Shown here: in pieces, positions 10,212 to 20,589 of the stretch
Layout of the letters: each line of letters begins with the position of its first letter
Numbering within the stretch: the first letter of the stretch is position 1
Assembly (NCBI GenBank): GCA_036346405.1
Contig: CM070548.1
Location: forward strand, 93,528,588-93,592,587
Origin: Phyllostachys edulis
Taxonomy: Eukaryota; Streptophyta; Magnoliopsida; Poales; Poaceae
DNA: 64,000 bases
Reading direction: 5' to 3'
Program-made: the position numbers and the translations under genes
Notes under the pieces: generated by a model
The model's database searches: none
The model's input: the letters and a program-made list of their open reading frames with translations, nothing else
Told to the model about the DNA's origin: nothing

Positions 10212-12734
10212 TGTAATACCCCAAACATTTATTGGAGAAAATAAAATTCGGGAAAGCGAAATTTATTCAATTTCAAACTCAACCAAATTCTAGAATCGAA
10301 GTTAAGTTCTAAATTCAGAGTTTGGGGAAACTTAGAGCTTGGGCCTCCGGCTTTATTGTTAATATTCCGAACCTCAAATTAGAGAGAATAATATTCGGGA
10401 GAGGAGAATTAATTCAAATTCGTTTGCTTCAAAGTTTAATGTAATACTATGAGTTCCGATTAGAGAGAATTTATGTAATGCCCCGAACAGGTTGTGAGGT
10501 AGAAGTTTGATCACTCGGTTAATTCAGAATAAAGGAGGGGATTTATTCAACTGTTCAACCCTGCCCTTGGCTTGGGCCCTTGGCCAACAAGCCCAAGGGG
10601 TGGACCAAATAGGCCCATGGGGGGAGCAGCCTTGAGATCCAAGGGTGGAGGATCGCCTCTAGATCCAAAGGTGGGGAGGATGCTCTTACCCTAACCCCAA
10701 CCCCGCCCTCATTCTTTTTCTGGCCGCCACCTCCTTTACCTGCTGGCCGCCGCCCATCTTCTTCTTGCCGCCCCCCTTCGCTGCTGCTCTCGGGCCGCCC
10801 CTCCTGCCTAGTGGTCGGCCTCCCCGCTTCTTCCTCCTTGAGGCGCCTCCTGCTGTCCATGTTGCTTCCTCCAACCGAGCTCATGTGAAGCAGCCCTTGG
10901 TGGCCGACCAAGAGAGGAAAAGAGGGAGGGGAGGGGGTTCTTGGGGGAGCTTGCTCATCAACTTCCTGGGTTCTCCAAGGGTAAGGGTTGCCATTCTTAG
11001 TTGTTGATTGTTGGTAGTTGCGATTTGGATCAGATTTGGTGGGACAGATTGGTTTTCTGCTGTAGTCCTGTTCTGTCCAGTAAGTTGCGTGGAAGTTTTC
11101 GGGACCTTAGAGGCCGATCCAGAGGTTTTGGTCTCCTTGAGATGTCTAGGTCTCGTCCTTAAGATTCCGTGGCCACCGAGTTTACTCAATTCCGTTAACC
11201 GAGTCAAAAGTTATGGTTTAATTAATGTCTACAGTCCAGATCGTAGATTATTTTCCAGCAGTCTTCTTGCGTGGACGTTTTCGGATCCTTAGAGGCCGAT
11301 CCAGAGGTTTTGGTCTCCTTGAGATGTCTAGGCCTCGTCCTGAAGTTTCTGTGGCCGCCAAGAACACGTATTTCCGACGGTTGTAGCAAAAGTTATGCTA
11401 TTTTCTTTGCTGCTGCCCTTGTCGTTGAGACAGAGTATGACCGTCAGGTTCAACTGATGGGAAGTATTTTATTTTGGCCGATTTGGTCTTTTCTGTCAAC
11501 TTGAGAAAGTTAGATTTATTAGTTTAGAATCCACAGAAATTGGATTCAATTCATTCCGAGTTCCAGATCTTTAATTATGATTTTTTTCCGTGCTGCTGTC
11601 CAGTTTGGGATTTCGACAGCTTTGTCGGTTTTTCAGATTAGACTTAGTAGTTAAGTCTTGGGACAATAGAAAGCGTTGTAGAACGTTATTTAGTAGTGAC
11701 GTGTTCGTACTATTCTTATTCATGTTACTTGCTTGTTTAGGCGGTGGAGCCGCAGGTTTAGGAGTTTCTTCCTTGCCGGCTAATACGTCGCATCTCTGAA
11801 GGCAAGTGCAATGTTTATTATATGGCTTGTGTGGTATGAATGTTTTGATGTCTACCTGTGCTTTAATATGATGGAAGAAATGCTGATTATTCTATGATCG
11901 TTCTTATGTATTGAAATGTTACTAGATGTCGATGTTATCTATGCGAGAGAGCATATCATGCATACATTGTAGTAACCGCCCACGGAGTGGGCGAGTTTGA
12001 CCCATCCTTTCCGGGATGGGTATGTAAGTCCCATCAATTCCAGTATGGGCAATGTTGGACACCCGTATGATACGTTCTTCATACGGAATTGGATCCGCAT
12101 TTTTGTTAAGATGCGGCACGAGTGATCACCGACGGGTGTTTCACCGGCTATACCGGTATATGCAGGTTGAGTCGTCCATTGTGAATCTTCATTCATTTCA
12201 TACATTCATCTCTATTCATTGTTGTTATGTTCAGCACCTTTGAGGAGGTTGGCTTGTTATTGTTCCTACTTGTCCGTTCTTCCATTGTATTTCTTTGAGT
12301 CTTGGACTCACGCTTGTTGTTGTTTATTTTTTTAGGTGATCGTTGATGCTAGCTCTACTAGGGAGGAGTAGACACACACTAATCAAGAGATTCACTTTAT
12401 TCACGTTTAGCAATTTGATATTGTTTCTACCTTTTACTCTTCATGGATGAACTGTAATAAATAAGTCTTGTTGAGAAGGAAGGATACCTTCTCCGCAACT
12501 ATTGATGTTTCATTACATTTAATGATGAACCGTAATAAATAAACCTTAAATGGAGAAGGAAGGATACCTTCTCCATATTTCTTTGTATGTTTAATTGGAG
12601 AAGGAAGGATACCTTCTCCATATTTTAGATTGTTTATTTGTGCCTAGTTGTCTTTATTTCTATTCTTCCGCATTATGGGTGTATGTTAGTGTAATTAGGT
12701 GACATCTTGGCTTTCAAATAGCCAGGGTGTTACA
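10212..12734 (+). repeat. 3' LTR of the LARD-like element
   Basis: Near-identical copy of 3544-6080, ending TGTTACA, followed by the target-site duplicate GTGAT at 12735-12739. Differences are mainly one- to three-base indels in G runs (for example around 10690-10950), with few substitutions. Confidence 0.9.
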
Positions 12735-12949
12735 GTGATAAAGAAGTATAATATGTTTGTTTAAGTAGTATATTGGAAGTGAGAGTACACACTCCCAGGA
12801 GTACGAAGTGGGAGTACTTCTTTATCACTTTCAATATAAACGCGATGATATGTACGTACGTCCGTTTCGTACTCCTAAAAGTATGTACTCTCACTTCAAT
12901 ATACTACTTAAACGAATATATTATACTTCTTTATCACTTTCAAGTATAC
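12735..12949. mobile_element. right part of the split palindromic MITE
   Basis: Together with 3528-3543 this forms a MITE of roughly 225 bp. The left arm (GTGATAAAGAAGTATAATAT from 12735) is the reverse complement of the right arm ending at 12939 and extending to GTATAC at 12949. The arms also share the GTACTCTCACTTC segment. There is no coding capacity, and the superfamily is undetermined because outer TSDs are unclear. Confidence 0.7.
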
Positions 12950-13148
12950 CCAAATTCTAATTATAAGATACTCCAATGCGACTTGATTGAAAAAAATTAT
13001 TTGAGCCCTTTATTTTATATATATATATATATCTTTTTTCATATATAAAAGAAGTATATACACAAATTTTGCTATAAAAGTGAACTTTGATGAAATTTTT
13101 CATGGAACTCATATTGGAGTATCTTATAATTATTATTAAAGTATACTT
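12942..13148. repeat. second AT-rich palindrome abutting the MITE
   Basis: Arms at 12942-12980 (AAGTATAC ... ATAAGATACTCCAAT) and 13112-13148 (ATTGGAGTATCTTAT ... GTATACTT) are inverted copies around an AT-rich spacer. It shares the AAGTATAC end with the preceding MITE, so the two could be related elements inserted side by side. Confidence 0.65.
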
Positions 13149-13238
13149 AAATTGATAAAAATGTATCATCATACGATTTAAATGGTATATGAGATGTGGG
13201 AGTATGTACTTCTAGGAGTACAATACCATTTTCTCTCT

Positions 13239-13248
<10 letters not shown>

Positions 13249-13314
<66 letters not shown>
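13249..13314. repeat. (TA)n-(GA)n compound microsatellite
   Basis: An uninterrupted TA run (13249-13284) passes into a GA run (to 13314), preceded by a short CA run. It marks the left edge of the block shared with 28893 onward. Confidence 0.95.
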
Positions 13315-13319
<5 letters not shown>

Positions 13320-13442
13320 GTGTACTTGTGTGCGTGTGATCTCCAACTCCGAGCATCATGGACTCATGGTCAGAACTCAGAGGTCGGAACATCCAAGGTG
13401 ATATGCACCGTGTATCCCAAGGTAACCTGGTGGGATATTGAC

Positions 13443-13861
13443 GGCTGCATATCAGGTGCATAAAGCCTATTTGATGCACATATGAAAAAACTTTTTGTTT
13501 GGGTATCAAATTAGCATAAAAAATTCTGAAAAAAATTCTAGATGTAATTTATGGTGTTTTGTTCCACCCTTTAAAATTTGAAGTTCAAACTCAAAGTATG
13601 TTAGAAGATACAAAAAAGAGAAATTCTGACAGTCAAATGGTGCTAGAAAAAAAACAGGCAAATATTACTATTCACAGTAAACTTCTCTTTTTTGTATTTT
13701 CTAACATACTTTGAGTTTGAACTTCAAATTTTAAAGGGTGGAACAAAACACCATAAATTACATCTAGAATTTTTTTCAGAATTTTTTATGCTAATTTGAT
13801 ACCCAAACAAAAAGTTTTTCATATGTGCATCAAATGGTGTTTGTGCACCTAATATGCTGCC
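13443..13861. mobile_element. Mutator-type MITE, 419 bp, 9-bp TSD
   Basis: Terminal repeats GGCTGCATATCAGGTGCA and, inverted, GGCAGCATATTAGGTGCA bound a near-perfect long palindrome with arms of about 180 bp and a short spacer. A direct 9-bp duplication, GATATTGAC, flanks it at 13434-13442 and 13862-13870. The paralogous locus D has a single GATATAGAC at about 29015-29023 with no insert, which is the empty site. A TSD of 9 bp with long inverted arms fits non-autonomous Mutator-like elements. Confidence 0.88.
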
Positions 13862-14062
13862 GATATTGACACGATGTTGACGGCAAAGATGAAGCGACCG
13901 AAAGCTACATTTGAAGAACAGTCGTACTTTTGTTAATTAGTCAATGCTTGCAAGTTCGTGAGAATGCATCGACCGACTTCCCCCATAAACATGCATGAAG
14001 TTGGCAGAGCTGCAAACCGCGTAGATGGATTGCAAGTTTGAACTACTTGTCAAATTAATCGA

Positions 14063-14079
14063 CCAGTCACGCACGTAAT
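14063..14079 (+). promoter_or_regulatory. shared 17-bp upstream element, gene B
   Basis: CCAGTCACGCACGTAAT, identical to the copies near A, C and D, here about 430 bp before the TATA box. The AT-rich stretch between (14100-14460) is shared with D and probably arrived in the B/D ancestor. Confidence 0.5.
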
Positions 14080-14496
14080 TAAAAGAGAAATTTTCGGTAC
14101 ATTCTATCGGTAATTATATAGTTATAATATAAATCAAATTTGGTAATTATATGGTGGTAATATAAATTAAATTTGATCATTGATTTGTTAATAGCATAAT
14201 AATTTTTTTGTATTTATAATTTTTTTCATAAGACTATTATGGATTTTTTAACTAGGATTGAAAACATTACTCTTATACTATGTGATCCTCGTATAGGCAA
14301 TCACAATTCTACCAGTATTAGGATTATAGTACTCATACTATCAGGTTTAGTATAACTAAATCCTAACTAATCTGAATTATAAGATAAAAAAGGAATGGAG
14401 GACTCGTATTAAATTCAGAGTACCGTAAAAGAACTCAATTAAAAATCATGGTAACTCTCAGGGAGTTGACCCGGCCTATGGCATGACCTTGTCCCT

Positions 14497-14504
14497 TATA
14501 AATA
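14497..14504 (+). promoter_or_regulatory. TATA box, gene B
   Basis: TATAAATA about 114 bp before the start codon, in the context GTCCCTTATAAATAAGTGG. The interval from here to the start codon is partly missing from the broken copy D. Confidence 0.6.
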
Positions 14505-14617
14505 AGTGGTTACATATTAGAACGTAGCATTGTATCACTGACTCGCGTCTCATATATGATATACTCCATACACACAACGCAGGTTACACAGCACACAAAA
14601 GTTCAGTTTGATCCGCG

Positions 14618-14875
14618 ATGAGAAAGCTTGCAGCGGCGATGCTCTTGGTTCTCATGGCCATGTTGTGCTCATGGACCAGGACCACGGCGAGGCCGTTATT
14701 GCAAGGCAACCGGTTCGCCGAGCAACCCAGCTCCTCCGGCGGTTCCGTCAACAACATTGCGCTGCCGTCACCGTCGCATTGGCGAGGCCACAGGCTACCG
14801 CTGTTGGAGAGCAAGTCGGGCGCATCGTCTGGAACCAATAGTCCTAACATTGGACATTCTCCTCCTCATCCATAG
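14618..14875 (+). CDS. putative secreted signalling-peptide precursor B
   Basis: The predicted 85-residue protein begins MRKLAAAMLLVLMAMLCSW. Two basic residues and a hydrophobic core (residues 4-19) form a signal peptide, with likely cleavage after about TRTTA. A Ser/Pro/Gly-rich variable region follows. The tail ends GTNSPNIGHSPPHP, clearly related to the tail of A (SNSPNIGSPPGH), while the rest of the two proteins hardly aligns. Divergent precursor with conserved C-terminal motif is typical of secreted peptide hormones processed from a C-terminal domain. The start is the first ATG after the TATA box and is kept in paralog D. Other frames over this segment are shadows; the frame with the signal peptide and conserved tail is chosen. 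No introns or cysteine-rich core. The function is unknown. Confidence 0.7.
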   Translation: MRKLAAAMLLVLMAMLCSWTRTTARPLLQGNRFAEQPSSSGGSVNNIALPSPSHWRGHRLPLLESKSGASSGTNSPNIGHSPPHP

Positions 14876-15681
14876 AGATCATGGACAGACATGAAGGGAT
14901 ATATAGGCATATAGCGCGCGAATTGTTCTTGTTTCTTGCATGGGAGCGAACTAAACGTTATCTTCGTTTTGCAGTTATATATGTAGCGTAGGGATTGTGA
15001 TGACTGATGATGCAGATCATGTCCCTACGTACTTGTTTAGCATACAGCATGGTTTTTAAATTAATTATTATATAGCTTGGAGTTCGGTTCTCGGTGTAGC
15101 TAGGTTTAGCTGTTAAGCTTCTTGCTGTACTGGCTAGCCACTTGCGTAATGTTACTTGGACATAATTTGAACAGAGCTACTGCTCAAAAAACTGTACGGG
15201 TTAGCTAGGTAGCATGGATTTGCTCCTATAAATACTTGCTTGAATAAATCATACAATACGTAGCTTTATATGTTACCGGCTGTGTCAAACAGTCTATACC
15301 TTTTGTGTCCATTTGATCAATACAGACATATGCGACCGCATAAAAGTTTTCTCAGAATTTGTATGGTGAAAACTTGTACGCACATGGCTATACATAAAAC
15401 GGACCACGGAGCCTCGGTCCCATCAAATAAACTTTTACCGACTATACCTACTTACGAATAGTCAAATACCTTACCAGACATAATGCTGGGTTGCTATCTA
15501 TGTATACATACAAACAATTGGTGATATTCTAGGTAACCTCCTTCGTAGGTTACACTACGGACGACACATTGGATCAAACAAAAATACCTATGATCAAGCC
15601 TGCACTACGTTCAGAGATGTGAGTGTGACTTCTGATACGCATGGTCATCGACAAGCAGAGCCATCTTGATACATCCCCATC
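14876..15681 (+). other. 3' region of gene B and spacer
   Basis: AT-rich 3' flanking DNA with AATAAA at 15243-15248, some 370 bp after the stop, as a candidate poly(A) signal. A 63-codon frame at 15270-15461 has no recognisable feature. No other gene is seen. Confidence 0.45.
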
Positions 15682-16041
15682 GATTTTTTTTTAAAATAAT
15701 CTATTTTTTATTCGAAATTACAGTAATAATACCATATTTTTTCTTTTTACAGAAATAATCATCTATCGCTCAACCATTGAACGACTAGACTAAGTCGCTC
15801 AACGGTTGAGCGACTTGGACACTTGTCGCTCAAAGGTTGATCCTAGTGTGCAGCTCACTAAGCTAACAGGGTATGCATTGTGCTCGCTGGGCGACAAGTG
15901 TCCAAGTCGCTCACCCGTTGAGCGACTTAGGCTAGTCGTCCAACGGGTGCACGACATATGATTATTCCTGTAAAATAAAAAAAGATGGTATTATTACTGT
16001 AAATCAAAATAAAAAAAATAGATTATTTTTTAAAAAAATTC
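15682..16041. mobile_element. Mutator-type MITE, 360 bp, 10-bp TSD
   Basis: A palindromic element with A/T-rich ends (GATTTTTTTTTTAAAATAAT and its imperfect inverse at 16020-16041). It is flanked by a direct 10-bp repeat, CATCCCCATC, at 15672-15681 and 16042-16051. The interior carries several versions of GTCGCTCAACGGTTGAGCGA, itself a short palindrome, on both arms. A 9-11 bp TSD points to the Mutator superfamily. Its right end lies about 15 bp past the stop codon of the orphan exon at 16057-16242 (minus strand). Confidence 0.8.
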
Positions 16042-16056
16042 CATCCCCATCATTCA

Positions 16057-16242
16057 TCAAGTGCTTTGAGCTAGCTTTCTCTTCTTCTCCTTGAAACATG
16101 CCTGCCTTAATATCTTCGTTTTCTCATCCAGCACGACATCAGGTTTCTCCTCAATCAACTTCTTCGTGTTCCGCAACATCTCTACCACACGCTTAGTCCT
16201 ATCTTCCTCTGCCCGGCCAGTCTCCTTCCCTAGCTCCTGCAA
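16057..16242 (-). pseudogene. orphan last exon of an unknown gene
   Basis: On the minus strand, a TTTCATGTCTTGCAG acceptor-like sequence is followed by a clean, highly charged helical frame (about 59 codons; contains ELGKETGRAEEDRTK and KEKKRKLAQST) ending in a stop. Codon use is GC-balanced and unlike the spacer. Upstream, where an intron and earlier exons would lie, a Ty1/copia LTR has inserted at 16281. I do not recognise the family. It may be the 3' exon of a disrupted host gene or a transposon-captured fragment. Confidence 0.35.
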
Positions 16243-16280
16243 GACATGAAATTCATGTTTACCGGTCTTGCAAATTTACA

Positions 16281-16459
16281 TGTTGAAATAGATTAGAGAC
16301 CAGTGCTAGAGAGATAAAAAAAGAACACTTGTGTAATGAATAGCGCTTATATTCATCATGCGATCAATGGGTCAATATATATGCATATACAGGTATGACA
16401 TATATGTAGATAACCCCTTATACAACAGAGGAAATACACAGATAATAATATATCTAACA
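16281..16459 (-). repeat. 3' LTR of the Ty1/copia element
   Basis: A short LTR of 179 bp. On the minus strand it begins TGTTAGATATATTATTAT after the purine-rich TTTGAGGGGGT and ends TCTATTTCAACA. Short LTRs with a TG..CA boundary are normal for Ty1/copia. Confidence 0.75.
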
Positions 16460-16561
16460 ACCCCCTCAAACTTATGGTGGATCAACCACATGAAGTTTGG
16501 AGAGATAGAAGCTGTGATGAGCTCTGGTCTGTGCATTTGTGAATAAGTCTGTTAACTGAAG

Positions 16562-17933
16562 TTATGAAGGCACATACTGAAGAGCAACAATCTGGTCCTG
16601 CACCTGTGTCCACATGTAGGAAGCATCAACACAAATATGCTTTGTAAGTTCATGCTTCACCGGATCTTTAGCAATGCTAATAGCACATGTACTGTCAGAC
16701 AAAAGAGGAGTGGGTGCTGAAACAGAAACATCAAAATACTCAAGTAACCACCATAACCATGTAACCTCCGCAGTCAACAAAGCCATAGCGCGCAACTTAG
16801 CCTCAGCACTAGAACGAGAAACTGATGTCTACTTCTTAGTCTTCTAAACAATGAGAGAATCACCAAGAAAAACACAATAAGCAAAGAGAGACCAGCGATC
16901 AGAGTGATCACTAGCCCAGGTGGCATCAGAATATGCCGGAGCTGGAGCGAGGGAAAAACAGATGACGAGTGATGTATCCACGAAGATATCGCAAAATACG
17001 AAGAAGATGACTATAGTGGAGCTGAGTGTGAGCAGAAACAAACTGACTTAAGATATGAACAGGGTATGAAATGTCAGGACGAGTGACACCCAGATAAACA
17101 AGACTCACACCAAGGTGACGATAGCGAGTAGGATCAGTAAGAGATTCATCATCAGTGGGCTGAAGATGAACATTAAGTTCCATGGGAGTCTCAACGATGT
17201 GCTGGTCAGTAAGAGAAGCACGATCAAGAAGATCCTGGATATACTTTTCTTGGGACAGATAGAAGCCCTCGGGTGTAGAAATAATCTCAACTCCAAGAAA
17301 ATAGCGAAGATGACCTAGATCTGATATGAGAAACTGCTCATTAAGACGCTCATTGACAAAAGTTATATACTGATAATCATCTTCAGTAATGATCATATCA
17401 TCAGCATATAAAATGAGAAACGTCCGACCACGAAGCGAAATGTGAATAAAAAGAGCAGAATCATGAGCACTAGCATAGAAACCAGCTGCAGTGACAACAG
17501 AAGATAAACGATCAAACCAAGTACGAGGAGCTTGCTTGAGGCCATAAAGAGATCGGTGAAGGCGACAAACCATACCATCAGGAACAGAATACCCCGATGG
17601 TGGCTGCATATAAACCTCCCCACATAGCTCACCATTGAGAAAGGTATTCTTGACATCAAGATGAGAGATGGACCATGCCCTAACAGACACCACAACAAGA
17701 AGAGTGCGAACGGTTGTCATGTGAGCCACAGGAGCAAAAGTCTCATCATAATCACGACCATGCTCCTGCTGAAAACCACGTGCTATGAGACGAGCCTTGT
17801 AGCGCTCAAAAGAACTATCAGAACAGGTCTTAACCTTATAGACCCACGTGCATGTGATAGGAGTAACACGCGCAAGAAGAGAGACAAGATCCCATGTGCC
17901 AGTACGCTCAAGGGCAGCAATCTCCTCTGCCAT
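16562..17933 (-). pseudogene. pol: Ty1/copia reverse transcriptase and RNase H
   Basis: The main frame (17933 to 16926) contains the RT hallmarks TWVYKVK, ARGFQQEHGRDYDETFAPV, DVKNTFLNGEL, SLYGLKQAPRTWF and the catalytic YADD in FLILYADDMIIT. After a frame break, RNase H-like sequence (YSDATWASDHSDR, then RAMALLTAEVTWL and LSDSTCAISIAKDP) runs to about 16562. RT copies the element RNA, and RNase H removes it. Catalytic RT residues look intact, but at least one stop and a frameshift separate the domains, so no full polyprotein can be made. Confidence 0.9.
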
Positions 17934-17948
17934 CGCATGCTGTCATTC

Positions 17949-18844
17949 CTAATTAACAACAACATCACGATAAGAAGTCAGTTCAGCAAGAGCTGCTAAA
18001 CAAAAGCACACAGGAGGCCGAATAGACTGGCGATCACGAAGAGCATATCGAGGAGGTGAGGCTGAAAAAGATGACCCATTAGAAGAAGATGGCGCATCAG
18101 GAGAATCCTCAACTCGCGGACGACGAGCGTAATAGAGAGGATAAGAAGAAACAAGACTTGGATGAGCCTCTGGAGAGGGTGGCGGTGACGAAGGAAACGG
18201 TGAAGGAGGTACCAGAGAGGCCAAAGGCTGTGATGTAGGTGTGGTGACTATAGGGTGACAGAAAAAGTTAGAAAAGAAGCAGTAGAAACAGCTCCAGCCC
18301 AGAAGTGTGGTGGGACAGCAGAAGCAAGCATAAGAGCACGGGCTGTCTCAAGAAGATAACAATGCGTCCGTTCAGCCACACCATTCTAGGCATAAGCACC
18401 AGGGCAAGAAAACTGAGAGAGAACGCCCTGCTCAGTAAGAAAACCACAAAGGACTCCTGACAAGTATTCCTCAGCATAATCAGCACAAAAAACACGAATA
18501 GGAGTATCAAACTGAGTACAGATTATGGTGGCAAAAGTCTTGTAGATGGATAGAACCTCACTACAAGATGACATAAAGTATATCCATGTGCGTCGAGAAA
18601 AGTCATCAATAAAGCTTATATAATATCGATGACCTCCTTTCCAAAACGAAAGAAGCCGGACCCCATACATCAGAATGAATAAGATCAAAAGGACGTTGTG
18701 ACACTGACTCACCGAAGGATAGAGAAGTTGAAACTGTTTACCAAGCTTATAACCCTTATAATTTATAGAAGCATCACCAGACATAGTCCCTAAAAGACCA
18801 CGATGAAGTAAAGAAGATAAACGCGACCCGCAAAGATGTCCCAA
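17949..18844 (-). pseudogene. Ty1/copia integrase, degenerate
   Basis: The frame 18844 to 18386 holds the integrase core (ISFIDDFSRRTWIYFM, then KTFATIICTQFDTPIRVFCADYAEE). The normal LIHSDVWGP motif is scrambled (FILMYGVRLL), and the usual SDNGGEY is degraded to ADYAEEY. The frame 18224-17949 is a Pro/Ser-rich linker ending ALRDRQSIRPP, as usually found between copia integrase and RT. Frame breaks and lost catalytic context show that it is dead. Confidence 0.8.
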
Positions 18845-18999
18845 ACAATGATGCCACTAAGCAAAAGACACAGTGGAGGATGTAGCAGAAGCGGAGGCGG
18901 TGGTGGAGGCGACAAGACTGGTAGGGGCAGCGGAAGGAAGATGAAGCTAGTCAAGCTTCCAGAGACGCCGTGAGTCACGGCAGCGAGGGCCAGTACCAA

Positions 19000-19300
19000 C
19001 CAGTCCCCGTGCATCGATCCTGAACAGAATAAGAATCAGAATCGAGAATAACACGATAACCATGATCGGTGAGCTGACTGGCAGATATGAGCTACATGGT
19101 TAGTTTGGGAACATAAGAAACAACAGGAACATGAAAAGAGGAATTCGAAAGAGTGCCTTGTCCCGCAACAAGGAGAGATGTACCATCTACTGTCTGAACA
19201 GTGGGAGGATCAGCTAAAGGACCAATGGAAGTAAGACTGTCGGAATCAGATGTCATATGAAAAGAAGCACCAGAGTCAAGAATCCAAAGTGATATACCTA
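19000..19300 (-). pseudogene. Ty1/copia protease segment
   Basis: WILDSGASFHMTSDSDSL is readable on the minus strand (DSGAS at 19277-19263), the standard copia aspartic protease active site and its flanks. The following residues (PPTVQTVDGTSL, VSYVPKLTM) fit the family. The frame is interrupted on both sides. Confidence 0.75.
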
Positions 19301-19489
19301 AGAAGAAGGAGTAGAAGGTGGCCTCTCACTAGAAGACTGTGCAGTAGAACCAGCAGTACCAGACGGTGCAAAAGCAGCCATACGACACAGTAGTGTGAGA
19401 AACTCCTGGTAATCAGAAGCACTAGAGCTCCTCTGAGAGGAGGAACCGCCAGTGCCCTTTGGAGGATGGCCACCACGACGTAAATCATT

Positions 19490-19990
19490 CTACTTCTTGT
19501 AGCAGGACTGCACCAGATGTCCATCTTTGTTGCAATAGGTGCAGTGTAGTCCTCTACCAACAGCAGCTGTCACTGGTGAAGGCACCACTGGTGAAGGAGG
19601 AGCTGGAGACGGAGCGGGTGTATAAACTAGAGGAGCTGTCATAATTGAAGGAAACGACGGTAACGACAGTAGTCCTGCAACACGAAGGCGAATCTTCTCA
19701 GCACGAACAGCGACAAGGGCCTCCCACAAAGTCACACGAGGGTGGCGTGCCAGCAATTGAGCACGAGTCTGCTCATACTCAGCCCGAAGATGGGTCAAGA
19801 AGTCGTAGATACGACGAAACTCTAGGTGAGGCTGCTGACACTGACAGTACTGACACGTGTGGCAAACATCTGATCCCAAAGAGTCAATCTGACGCCATAC
19901 CGCAAACGATTGGGCATAGAAATCGTTCACAGTGGCATCTCCCTACTACAGCGACTGGTCATGACACACAACAGAAAGATACAAGGAATC
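19490..19990 (-). pseudogene. gag: Ty1/copia gag, C-terminal half
   Basis: The frame 19930 to 19490 contains NDFYAQSFAVWRQIDSLG and EFRRIYDFLTHLRAEYEQTR (gag core), then the zinc knuckle CTYCNKDGHLVQSC (CX2CX4HX4C) and a lysine pair. The knuckle would bind element RNA in the virus-like particle. The N-terminal half is absent, because recognisable sequence stops near 19990 at the truncation. Confidence 0.85.
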
Positions 19991-20589
19991 ATCAGTCGGC
20001 CATGGTGCATCGGTCAAAATTTGGTCTTACTGTTGGAGGTTGCAGAAAAAATTTATGACAACGAGAAGATATATAAATCACATGGTTTGGTGGGGCAGCT
20101 GACGTGTGAGGGAAGATAAGTCCAAGGTAGGTTGTCCATAGTGTATTGGTGTATGCGTTAGTAAAGTACTTGAATATATAATACCATGTAAACTAATAAG
20201 ATAATTTGCCATACTCATAATCAACGTATTGTTTAAGATTAAATAGAGATATATATGTATGCGTACAATTTGGAGAAAAAAAACTATTAGTGTAAGAATA
20301 GGGGTATGCAGCTACATGATCTATGCATGATGGATAATGGTTAGTTTCTAAGAACTTCAACAACTTATTATGCCCAATGATTTTCTTCCATCAAAGCACA
20401 TACTTCAATTATGTTCCTAAGGTTGTAATTTTCTTCAAGCTTCTATTGTTATTTGTAATGTTTAGGATATTTTAAAAATCTAAATAGCCTATAAGAGATG
20501 TTAATATATTTTCAAGTATTTATATGAACTTCGAAACAAATTTAGCCACGCAAATTCGCGGACCAACTGTTAGTTTGAATAAATAAGTG
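19991..20589. other. AT-rich spacer
   Basis: Lies between the truncated copia element and the start of duplication block C. No reading frame, terminal repeat or RNA gene is evident. Confidence 0.5.

Larger units (their letters stand above)
3544..12734 (+). mobile_element. complete non-autonomous LTR retrotransposon (LARD-like)
   Basis: The element is 9191 bp. Its two long LTRs (2537 and 2523 bp) begin TGTAATACCCC and end GGGTGTTACA. A 5-bp target-site duplication, GTGAT, flanks it exactly. A Met-tRNA primer binding site (TGGTATCAGAGC) follows the 5' LTR and a G-rich polypurine tract (AAGGGGGGTAGAA) precedes the 3' LTR, so it is on the plus strand. The 4.1-kb interior has no gag or pol reading frame in any frame. 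This combination of long LTRs, long non-coding interior and intact replication signals is that of large retrotransposon derivatives mobilised in trans. The LTRs differ mainly by small indels, many in G runs, so insertion seems fairly recent. The PBS and LTR start suggest a Ty3/gypsy partner. Confidence 0.88.
13315..14659 (+). repeat. segmental duplication block, copy B (holds peptide gene B)
   Basis: From GTGGCGTGTACTTGTGTGCG onward this matches 28893-29497, and from about 14565 to 14658 it matches 38529-38619, in the same orientation. Copy B contains the 419-bp MITE absent from D. D lacks B positions of about 14365-14564 (its core promoter), where transposons now lie. Confidence 0.85.
16281..19990 (-). 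mobile_element. 5'-truncated, degenerate Ty1/copia element
   Basis: Minus-strand order is gag zinc knuckle (about 19500), protease DSGAS motif (19263-19277), integrase (18386-18844), linker, RT with YADD (within 16926-17933), RNase H (16562-16795), polypurine tract and one LTR (16281-16459). That gene order (integrase before RT) defines Ty1/copia. The right end fades in gag near 19990 with no second LTR or primer site, so the 5' part is missing. Stops and frameshifts break pol at several points, so the copy is inactive. Confidence 0.9.

Noticed and set aside
9440..10228. 262-codon minus-strand open frame in the LARD interior
   Set aside because: It crosses the polypurine tract and LTR boundary, has low-complexity Thr/Arg/Pro composition and no domain, and is a chance frame on the complement of a G-rich strand.
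13182..13509. Frames across the TA/GA microsatellite
   Set aside because: They translate to Ile-Tyr and Arg-Glu runs from the simple repeat.
14584..14894. Alternative frames over gene B (14584-14850 minus, 14608-14841 and 14628-14894 plus)
   Set aside because: They lack a signal peptide and the conserved tail. Only the 14618 frame has both, and its start is retained in locus D.
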